Below are positions 16,617 to 24,040 of a stretch of DNA of 24,040 nt, piece after piece; the stretch's first letter is position 1, and each line of letters opens with the position of its first letter. The stretch is from Baffinella frigidus (taxonomy: Eukaryota > Cryptophyceae > Cryptomonadales > Baffinellaceae), in NCBI GenBank assembly GCA_026770585.1, contig MU646505.1, positions 238,584-262,623 on the forward strand. The letters are read 5' to 3'. A model generated the notes under the pieces. It had not been told where the DNA came from. It did not search any database and saw only the letters and a program-made list of their open reading frames with translations. The translations under genes and the position numbers were made by a program.

Positions 16617-18721
16617 GTGATAGGCACGGCTTCAGCGGTTGTGGAGGTGGCGGAAGAGGTTGGCGAGGTAGCGCAAGAAGAGGTTGCCGAGGTGGCGCAA
16701 GTGGTTGCCGAGATGGCGCAAGAGGTTGGCGAGGTGAGCAGTGGAGACCGCTTGGCGACGCACCGCGTGGTGCGTTACGCCCCGGAGTCTGAGAGCGTTC
16801 CGTAAAAAAAGGAAGCGCGCCCAACGAATGGCGAGAGGTGACGCGTGCTCTGCTCGACGATGAGCAGGTGGCAGGCAAGGCGCAGCTGGTTGCCAAGGTG
16901 TGCCTGGGAGATGACATGCGCCGCATTACCGTCTCCCCCTTCACCTACGAGCACCTCTTCCAGGTACCCGCCCACGCAAGATTCTTGGTCTCAACTCGCC
17001 CTAGGGATTTCCTACCGTAAGATCCTAGTAATTGTTGACTTCTCAACTCAAGGAAGGGCCCAGATCGGCCCTTCCTCTGGTAAGGCAGTCAGCTCAACAA
17101 TCTTGCGTGGGCACAGCGGACTACCAAGCGATTTCGTGAATAACCCATGTGTGGATAACCCATAAGACCCTACAGTAGGCCCTCCGTAGGGACACGGGGT
17201 TGTCCCCACGGATACCCCCACATTCCCAGCCCACTGTGAGGATACTGGCCATTAGGCATTCCCATATGGCAACCAGGCTGTCCCCCCCAAGGAGGCTGGG
17301 TGTCAGCAGGATCAGGTGTGCCACACTGGGCGTGTGTTTGTTTGCCACACTGAGCTTGTGTGTGTTGGTGGGAGACATTGGCAGCAAGTATGCGAGCGTT
17401 TCGGGGCCGCCTGGCCGCCCGCCGCGTGCCAAGGCCATTGCCACACGTCGCCCGCCATTGCCACACCCAGCGTTTGTGTGTGTGTGTGTGTGTGTGTTGG
17501 TGTGTGGCTGCAAGTGTCTCTCTAGCCACACTGAGTTCTGAGCCCCACGTTCTAAGCGTGAGTGTGTGTGGGTGTGGGTGGCAGGAAGTGTGCTCTCGGT
17601 TCGGGATCACGCAGCCTCTCTCGCGGGGGGTGATGGTGCGGCTGCGCTACAAAGATGACGATGGCGACCTTGTCACCCTCGCGTATTACCCCTCACGTCA
17701 CCAGTAGACCCAAAGCCCTACCGTAGGCCTCGACCTGCCTAGCAATTCTGTGGGGTCGGTTTTGACGCCATAATCAGGTAAGGGATACACCCCACACGAA
17801 CCCTCCTTCGAAACCAATTGCCCACCATGTATTCCCTTCCGTAAAGGCCTTGTAAGACTAGGACCTAAACGCCAAAAAAATCTGCCCGCGCTGAAGTGAT
17901 GTTTCCCTCTCTGGCATCTAGCCGCCCAAACCAAAAGTTCGTACCCATTTGTGCCCCGGTTCCTGAACGCAACGGGAATTTGTACTGGAGCGCAACAGTT
18001 TGAAGTTATTGGTCACGGTTGATCGATAGGGACGGTTCCTTTTTCAGGTGTCCCCGCCAGCGGATGTACATGTAGTTGTATATCATAGACATGTATGGTT
18101 TACTCCAATCCTGGTACATAACGTACGTGTAGAGTATTAATGAAAGTGCATCTCGCGCAGGTCAGAGGCGGACGTGAAAGCAGCAAAGTTCTCAGGCCCG
18201 ATCCGCATCGAAATCCGCCTGAGTGACAATCGTCTCCGCGAGGTGCGGGCCGCCCTCTCGCATACCAACACCAACATTCATCGATTAGTCGGTCGAGATC
18301 ACTTGGTTTAGTCGGTCGAGATCACTTGGATAGTTAGCTATCACGTTTTAGGCGAGTCTTGATTTTCCAGCAACTCCTCGTGGATGCCCCCCCAGGACCC
18401 TCTCACAACGTGGGTGGCACGCAAGAGCCCCCTTCCTCGGCCCCGCTGACTAGCTCTGCCTGAGTTAAACTGGTCTCCTCAAAATGAGGAGACCAGGATT
18501 TGGTGTGAAAAGGATGAGTGAACCCGACTGAGGCAGAGCTAGGCTTACCCCCCCGTGGCCCGCACACAGGCCCCGTTGGCTCTCTGGTCCGCGGCGTCGG
18601 GCGCGTGCGCCGGCATTGTGGGGGGCTGCGGGACGGTGGGGAAGCAGGCCGCTGCCGCTCTCTGTTGCTATGCCAACTCCGCGGTCACGGTGCGTGCCGA
18701 TCAAGTGCGGCCAGAGAGGGA

Positions 18722-18768
<47 letters not shown>

Positions 18769-20599
18769 CGCGCGCGCGCGAGAGAGAGAGAGAGCAAGCA
18801 AGCAAGCGAGTGAGAGGGAAAGAGACATAGATGGATGGATAGATACAAAGCGAGACAGAGAGAAAGAGAGACAAGTTTGTTGCAGAGGAGTCGGCGAAAG
18901 ACACCTGGACGAAACAGGCACTCGACTCGATGCTCGCACGGGGTGGTTCCTGGGCTGCCGGTGCGTCACCTTTGTGAAATGCCACGCTTAAATGGCCTGC
19001 GGTAGGCCCTGGGGCTCCTTCATCAGTCTCGGGAGTACAAACTGGATAGGGTACCGGCCTAAATTTAGGGTAGTTCAGCCTACGGCATTGGCTACGGTAA
19101 GCCGTAGGGCCTACAAGAAGCCCGGGCCTAGGGGCCCTACGGCCTACCGTATTCAATACCATAGCTACCCCGATTTCAGGGCTTTGCCCGAATTGTAGAG
19201 CGACCTGCAGCTCCGCGATCTCATGGGGTGCAGGGGTACCTCGCTCACAAGAAACTACCCACCTCCTAGGACCATCATAGGGCCCTAGGCATAGGGCTAC
19301 TGTAGGGTCCTAGGGGAGTGTGGTTTCTTATCAGCGAGATATCCCTGTAGTCCTGGGTTACACTTGAGTCTTTTGAAGTGGTTTGAGTTTGGTGTACGTG
19401 AGAGTGCACGTGACTCCCTGCACTGATCCTGAGCTTCCCGCGGGCGTGTGTTGTGATTACTCCAACCGGGCGTTCCCCTCAACAACCGGCGCCTTCCCAT
19501 CCATCACCGCTGTTCACGAACCGACTCTGCGTTTGTTGAGAGAGAGAGAGAACGGTGTGTTTATTACGGATCGAAGGCACCACGGCGACCACGTATTCCC
19601 TCGCGTGAAGTGTTGTCCCGGCACCGCGCAGGGGTGCATCGGTCTGGCGGTGGCGGTGGGGGGCGCGGTGTCGCTGGTCGGCGATGCGGCGGCAACGGCG
19701 GTCCTGCGCTTTGCGGACTCTCTGCGAGCAGCGTGCCACCAGATCTCTGGTAAGTGCCCGCCCTTCCACGCCAGGGCACACGTGGGGGTTTTAGAACGCG
19801 ACGTTTCGCTTTAAAGGCGTTTCGTGGTACAAAATCCACATTGTTGCGGCGGCGGGCTTTTAACTTTTGGCCGTCTTTCTGGTTCAAAAAAACACAATCG
19901 ACCTCAGGAGAATTTCCACTTGTGACCTTGGTTGGGTTCCGTACGGAAACCGTTTTTTGCTGAGAGCAAAGCACGTCCGTGGCAAACTTAGGGCGCCCAG
20001 GCGTCTGGGGCGAGGCACTGTTGCTTGAGCGCGAAAAGGGGAGGCTCATGGCAGGCAGAGGCGTCAGGGCACACGTCCAAGGCCGGATGCTTACAGGGAT
20101 ATTCGGGCTGTAACAACACCCTTGGTTGAGCCTCAGTCAGTGTCTGTTCGTAAATCAGTACGCGAGGTTTGACTAAAAACGTGAGATTTAGTGAACCCTC
20201 TGGTACTAAATTTAGAACACGCAGGCCCCAAATGCGGTGCGGGTTGTTAAGTTCTGGGCTCGTGTAACGCAGACATCGGTGTATGCAGAAGAAGGTTTCT
20301 CAAGTGACGTGTCCCTACCTCGCGCAGCAGGCGTGCTGCACTTCACCAACCGCCCCGGGGAGCCTCCCACACCGCCCAACACTGAGCACGCCGTGGATGC
20401 GCCCAAGACTGAGCACGCCACCGACGCTGCGTCTGGAGTGCCCACCGTGTTTGGGGTGGCCACCCCCTCGGGGGATGGAGCCGAGGTCGGGCCCGCCTCG
20501 GGGGATTCGGAGGTCGGGCCCGCCTCGGGGGATGCTGGTGAGGCATCTCCCGAAATTGTTGCGCACCTTGAGGCACCTGAGGATTGCCCCAACTGTTAG
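16617..20599 (+). CDS. PB1-domain protein with Ala/Gly-rich segments, seven exons
   Basis: PB1 domains join proteins head to tail in signalling and selective autophagy. Proposed exons are 16617-16733, 16838-16963, 17585-17682, 18161-18242, 18570-18689, 19632-19749 and 20328-20599; every junction keeps phase and the product is 310 residues. Exon 1 encodes short EVA(Q/E)EV repeats. PB1 covers about residues 53-135: basic strand QLVAKVCLGDDMRRI (lysine 59), FTYEHLFQ|EVCSRFGI, then the acidic OPCA motif YKDDDGDLVTLA|SEADV, so both binding faces appear present. Two Ala/Gly-rich helices follow (ALWSAASGACAGIVGG; GCIGLAVAVGGAVSLVG), then a Pro/Glu/Gly-rich tail with repeated GPASGD. I see no ZZ finger, UBA domain or convincing LC3-binding motif, so p62/NBR1 identity is not supported. 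The first acceptor (GAGAG|GTG) is weak, and a start codon upstream of 16617 is not located. Confidence 0.72.
16970..17112. mobile_element. 143-bp foldback element at a splice donor
   Basis: Perfect 14-bp terminal inverted repeat GCCCACGCAAGATT, extended imperfectly (TTG...CTCAACTCGCC against TTGAGCTGACTGCC), with an inner hairpin GGAAGGGCC/GGCCCTTCC. It starts six bases after the end of PB1-gene exon 2. Confidence 0.75.
17477..17501 (+). repeat. (GT)n microsatellite
   Basis: About ten GT units in the intron before PB1-gene exon 3, within a wider T/G-rich stretch containing several copies of GCCACAC. Confidence 0.85.
18285..18329 (+). repeat. 22-bp direct repeat, two copies
   Basis: TTAGTCGGTCGAGATCACTTGG occurs at 18285-18306 and again at 18308-18329, identical, one base apart, in the intron after PB1-gene exon 4. 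Confidence 0.9.
18451..18541 (+). mobile_element. 91-bp MITE with inner perfect hairpin
   Basis: Outer inverted ends TAGCTCTGCCT and AGGCAGAGCTA; inside, CTGGTCTCCTCA, loop AAA, TGAGGAGACCAG is a perfect 12-bp hairpin. A diverged copy on the opposite strand lies at 15887-15990. The TA at each end may be a target duplication. It sits 28 bases before PB1-gene exon 5. Confidence 0.75.
18714..18815 (+). repeat. (GA)n / (GC)n compound microsatellite
   Basis: Long GA run, a short GCGCGCGCGC run, then GA again, starting about 25 bases after PB1-gene exon 5. The arginine/glutamate frames over it are artefacts. Confidence 0.9.
19231..19347. mobile_element. 117-bp foldback element in a PB1-gene intron
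   Basis: CAGGGGTACCTCGCTCACAA and the next 20 or so bases (AGAAACTACCC...CCTAGGACC) pair with the right end, which reads GGGTCCTAGG...GGTTTCTTATCAGCGAGATA then TCCCTG. About 43 bases per arm with several mismatches. The centre is GGGCCCTAGGC-like. Confidence 0.75.
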
Positions 20600-20712
20600 C
20601 CCGACCGCGGGAAGCGTAGGGTGAGAGCCATGAGAGAAGTGGGAACACAAGGCAGAGTGCCCCCAGAGGAGTACGAGACTGAGCCTCGTGCGCGGTTGGG
20701 GATGCGTTGTTG

Positions 20713-20718
20713 AATAAA
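20713..20718 (+). terminator. Candidate poly(A) signal of the PB1 gene
   Basis: AATAAA lies 114 bases after the stop codon. It is the only canonical hexamer close behind the gene. Many algae use other signals, so the match may be coincidental. Confidence 0.4.
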
Positions 20719-21595
20719 TATCGAAACACGACCGCGGCAAGCTGCCATGTGAGGCAGGGAGATAACTTTATTATTACCAAAACAGCCTCGCCATGTTTTC
20801 CCCCACCGAGGCTCCTCCTGACCGTTACCTTGAGAGAGGTCATGTGCAATCCACACGGTGTGTCACAACGTACTACAGAAGGCAGTCGCGAGTGACGTGA
20901 GGGAGGGCATACACGCCTTGCACAGGAGGCCCAGCGGGGCTTTGCGTGAAGCGTTCACGGGCCCTCAAATTAAGAGGAACGTGTCTTTCTGTTTACCACT
21001 ACTTGGGAGAAAAAAGCGACCTGGATGCAGAGGCTTCCAACACCTGTGTTGATACCAACACGGGTGTCATGATTTCATCCTAGTGCACCAGAAAGCTTTC
21101 AAGTTTCAAGTGTGCGTATCACGCATCGAAAAAGAAATGGCCACTACGTGTATGTCTTCTCTTCCGTGGGCGTGTACCATCACGTCTTTCCCGGCGTGAC
21201 GGGGCATGGGGTTTCAGGGAGGTGAGAGGCCCCAGACTGGCAGCGCATTGCAAGGCATATGCGGTATCAATAATTGACGGTGCAAGTACCAAACCGTCTT
21301 GATTACCAACCCTGCCTGAGACATCGCCGATACTCCAGAGCACCCATGTGACGCGGCAGTCTGGGTGCATGAAGGCAAGTCTGGGAAAGAGGCCAGGGGA
21401 TGACAGTGTTGCCTTCTCCGAGACATGAGAAAAGGGCGTCCACCAGGTGTGCTGTGGTGGCGGGGAGGTTTCTCACTATGTGTTGGTGAGGGGGGGGGGT
21501 TCAGGGAGGTGTGTTTTGCTCATCCTTCGGGGGGCTTGAACCCCCGTGCTGGCCTGAACCAGAAGGAGAAAAGAATAATAGATGGTTTCCCCCTC
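20719..21595. other. No supported gene
   Basis: Open frames on both strands (for example 20858-21052 + and 21214-21426 -) have no clear motif. A G run occurs at about 21490-21500. Upstream exons of the next gene would be expected here, but I could not identify any. Confidence 0.35.
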
Positions 21596-22329
21596 AGCTA
21601 TCTTGCCTAATCAGCGATGTCCAGCAGACCTTGCGGAGTGCTGGCACCAGAGACACCACCCGGGGGGGCGGGGGCTGCGGCTCGTCATCGAGGGAATGCA
21701 ATATTATTGTTTATGCAGTCTGAGGGTTAAACCTGCACACACACACCGAGGGAAGGAAATCGTCAGAGACAGAACATCTAACACACACAAACACAGAGGA
21801 CCCCATCGCTGGCGGAATGCACAAGCGAGAGCACACGGCAGGCTGTGTACCACGCAAAGAGATTGCAGAGGCATGCACGTGGCAAGTGAAGGTCCTCCCA
21901 CGGCGCTGAGATTCGCAGGAGAGTGAAACAGCGGCTCGCACGGGAGTGAGCAGCGAGGCGGTGTGAATGCACAGCACCAGCAGGAGCAGGTGCGCACAGC
22001 ACTCACCCCACCCCAAGGTCGCATGGATCCCTTATCGATCCGGCACAACGCAAATCAAATGCTTGGAACCGCGCTGCCCCCACGCCGCGCTGCGCCGCCC
22101 GGAAGGCGGCGCTGCGGATCGGCGGGGGTGGCGGCGCGGAACCCCCTGTGGGCAGCGCGGGCACAGGGCGGGGCAGGTAGGCAGGCGGGGGGGCAAGGCA
22201 TGGGGCGTGGGAGGGTAAGCACCAAAAGACAAAGAAATCTTCGATCGGATCCGCTTGCGTTTTATGGACGACCGCGGATTCTTCGCACGTGCAAAACGGA
22301 TCAATGGCTCCAATTCCAGCTCTTTTTAG
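21596..22329 (+). CDS. Probable exons of an unrecognised gene
   Basis: Not recognised. The clearest piece is a terminal exon ending in TAG at 22327-22329; upstream of 22219 its frame is closed by TAA, so it must begin near the AAAAG or CAAAG at 22224-22235. It reads KEIFDRIRLRFMDDRGFF, then ARAKRINGSNSSSF, with natural composition and codons. A second piece starts after TTTCCCCCTCAG at 21596 and is open as ILPNQRCPADLAECWHQ and GLRLVIEGMQYY to about 21731 (CTGAGG|GTTAAA). Another frame of the same piece (CLISDVQQTLRSAG) is also open, so its reading is uncertain. Whether both pieces belong to one gene is unknown. Confidence 0.38.
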
Positions 22330-22333
22330 CGCG

Positions 22334-22390
22334 TTTGACTAGTTCGGGTCGCGGATCCTCAAGTGAGGTCCGCGAACCAAACTAGTCAAA
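22334..22390. repeat. 57-bp near-perfect palindrome
   Basis: TTTGACTAGTTCGGGTCGCG continuing to GGATCCTCA, a two-base loop, and the reverse complement with a few mismatches, ending CTAGTCAAA. It starts four bases after the stop codon of the preceding terminal exon. As RNA it would form a long stem and could act in 3'-end formation, or it is a tiny foldback insertion. Confidence 0.8.
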
Positions 22391-22456
22391 TACGGATCCT
22401 CCATCAGCTCCTGCCATATTCTCTTCCAGAGTCTGCTAGTTAATCGCAGGACGTGG

Positions 22457-22671
22457 AGATCTCCTGCGTGGAGCAAGAGAGGTGTGGCGGGTAGGGGGCA
22501 AGCTCGGCGTCTGGTGCACCACGGCCCTGCCGCACTCCTGCGGCGAGTTCTTCGCTTCAGGCGACACGTTCAAGCATGACGGCGTCCCCGGTGGTGACGG
22601 CGTCTCGGCGCCCGTGAATCACTGACGCATCGTAGCGATAAGGTGCTTTTGAAACACATCGACATGCATGT
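22457..22671 (-). pseudogene. Degraded duplicate of a coiled-coil-like fragment
   Basis: On the minus strand it reads RCVSKAPYRYDASVI then GRRDAVTTGDAVMLERVA and a stop, followed out of frame by remnants such as GAPDAELAPY. It aligns with the copy about 223 bases further right, which keeps an open frame to its end. The early stop and divergence indicate a decayed copy. Confidence 0.6.
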
Positions 22672-22677
22672 GAGTAG

Positions 22678-22890
22678 TCAGAATCTGGCCTGGTGGGCAA
22701 GCTCGGCTTCGGGTGCGCCGACCACACTCCGCAAGCTGCGAAGCATACGTGCTTCAACCTGGGATAGTTGTTCCTCCAGCCAGGAGACACGTTGGATCAT
22801 GACGGCGTCCCCGGTGGTGACGGCGTCCCGGCGCCGTTGTATCACTGCCGCATCGTAGCGCTCAGCCGCTCGTGAAACACATAGACATCA
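22678..22890 (-). CDS. Coiled-coil-like protein fragment, probable exon or transposon remnant
   Basis: Not recognised. The minus-strand frame is open from just after a TGA at 22888-22890 to a TGA at 22678-22680, 69 codons without a clear start. It reads SRAAERYDAAVIQRRRDA, VTTGDAVMIQRVSWLEEQ, LSQVEARMLRSLRSVVG and APEAELAHQARF. The heptad-like spacing of hydrophobic residues with E, Q and R suggests a coiled coil. The region is duplicated in direct orientation with a period of about 223 bases, the other copy being broken. It may be the last exon of a gene to the right or part of a retroelement gag-like protein. Confidence 0.45.
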
Positions 22891-23054
22891 TTCAGAGTCG
22901 TTTACGGAGAGCAGAGATGGGATCTGCAACGATCCTGCTTTGGAGGTTCCGGCCCCGGCTGGGGATCCCGTTTTCGTATCATATAATACTTCTGGTGGGC
23001 GTGGTTTTGGTAGAGTTTTTGATCCTACACGGGACTGTGTCCCCGCAAAAAGCT

Positions 23055-23942
23055 TAACTCTACACCCTAAATTCGGAAACCTGAACCCTAACACCGAAAC
23101 CTGAAACCAGAACCCTCAACCCTCAACCCTCAACTCTCAACCCTGAACCCTGAACCATCAAACCTCAAACCCAAACCCTAAACCCTAAAATCTTAAACCC
23201 TAAACCCTGAACCCTGAACCCAAAACCCTAAAGCCTGATCCATGAATCGGAAACTATCAACCCCAAACCCGAAAACCTAAACACTGAACCCTGAAACCTA
23301 CACCAAACTCCAAACCCTGAATTATAAATCCTAAAACAGCAACCTTGAAACCCTGAACTCCAAACCCTAAACCCTAAACCATAAACCGTAAACCATAAAC
23401 CCTTAACCCTACACCCTAGCATGAAGCCTAAACCCTGAACCCTAAACTCTGAACCATGAACCATGACCCTAAATATAAACCAAAAACCACAAAACCTAAA
23501 CCTTAAACACTACACCTTGAACGCTGAACCCTAACCCTTTACCCATTCACCCTAAACCCTGAACCATCAACCGTCAAACCTGAACCCTAAACCTTGAAAA
23601 ACCCAAAACTACACCCTAAATGCTCAGACCTACATCCCTAAACCCTCAACCCTCAACCCTCAACCCTCAACCCTGATCACCATAAACTAAGCCTGAAACC
23701 CCAAACCGCAAACACCAAACCCTGAACCCGAAAATTTGGCCCCTGGACCTTAAACCATAAACATTGAACTTCAAACCATCAACCCTGAAGCCTCAACCAT
23801 AAAATACTAAATTTAAACCATCAACCCTGAAGCCTCAACCATAAAATACTAAATCCTGGACCCCAACCCATGAACCCTAATCCATAAACCAAAACCATAA
23901 ACCATAAACCATAAACCATAAACCATAAACCATAAACCCTGA
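23055..23942 (-). repeat. Long telomere-like repeat tract (C strand)
   Basis: Nearly 900 bases of degenerate AACCCTA/AACCCTG/AACCCTC heptamers with islands of one variant: CTCAACC near 23115-23140 and 23645-23672, CATAAAC near 23885-23935, and a duplicated segment of about 40 bases (ATCAACCCTGAAGCCTCAAC...) near 23777-23860. The clustering of identical variants indicates local amplification after the array formed. There is no coding capacity. Confidence 0.85.
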
Positions 23943-24040
23943 ACACTGTGAAGGCGCTGCCCAGCAGCCATGTATTTGCTGTTGATGATCCTTTACTCAC
24001 GAGGCCGTTTACATCCTAATAAAGGCTACAATACTAATAA
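23943..24040. other. Window end, no feature seen
   Basis: Ordinary-looking sequence after the repeat tract, too short to assign. Confidence 0.3.

Noticed and set aside
18465-18848. Leucine/serine-rich minus-strand frames across the GA microsatellite
   Set aside because: Pure product of the (GA)n repeat; it overlaps a PB1-gene exon on the other strand.
16617-20599. p62/NBR1 autophagy receptor identity
   Set aside because: PB1 is present, but no ZZ finger, UBA domain or convincing LC3-interacting motif is visible in the proposed protein.
23055-23942. True chromosome end
   Set aside because: The array is highly degenerate and ordinary sequence follows it, so it is interstitial rather than an active telomere.

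Overview
This window looks like nuclear DNA of a microbial eukaryote, most likely an alga or close relative. Coding sequence is cut into short exons (about 50-270 bases) by GT-AG introns. Long degenerate tracts of a plant-type telomere heptamer (GGGTTTA/GGGTTCA/GGGTTGA) are scattered inside the sequence. One gene encodes a sucrose-phosphatase-type enzyme, which fits a photosynthetic lineage. I see no bacterial operons, rRNA, tRNA or CRISPR array. The species cannot be named from this sequence. All exon boundaries were read by eye from splice consensus, phase agreement and protein sense, and none is backed by transcripts.

Layout. 113-701 (+): last two exons of an unrecognised alanine-rich protein. 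932-2641 (-): a seven-exon PEX16-like peroxisome biogenesis gene, convergent with the first, whose usual C-terminal region I cannot find. 3129-4811: a repeat nest with a 99-bp foldback, several copies of a SINE-like family with a CCTAAAGGA tail, and a 202-bp TA-flanked MITE. 5169-5664 (+): two exons of an unknown helical protein, followed by about 570 bases of telomere-like repeats and an inverted copy of the SINE-like family. 7745-8017 (-): a small AN1/B-box-like zinc-finger protein. 8467-8880: a 168-bp tandem repeat. 9296-10416 (+): weakly supported coding, including a signal-peptide-like open frame.

11595-15251 (+): an eight-exon HAD phosphatase of the sucrose-6-phosphate phosphatase family with all four HAD motifs. 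16617-20599 (+): a seven-exon PB1-domain protein with consistent phases throughout and a candidate poly(A) signal at 20713. Introns of both genes carry short foldback elements. 21596-22329 (+): probable exons of another unknown gene. 22457-22890 (-): a duplicated fragment of a coiled-coil-like protein. 23055-23942: nearly 900 bases of C-strand telomere-like repeats.

The named genes do not form an obvious pathway; they are independent housekeeping-type genes in a repeat-rich landscape. The most distinctive observations are a telomere-like insert bracketed by a 28-bp direct repeat that duplicates a splice donor, the SINE-like family with constant tail and variable 5' ends, and the variety of intronic foldback elements.
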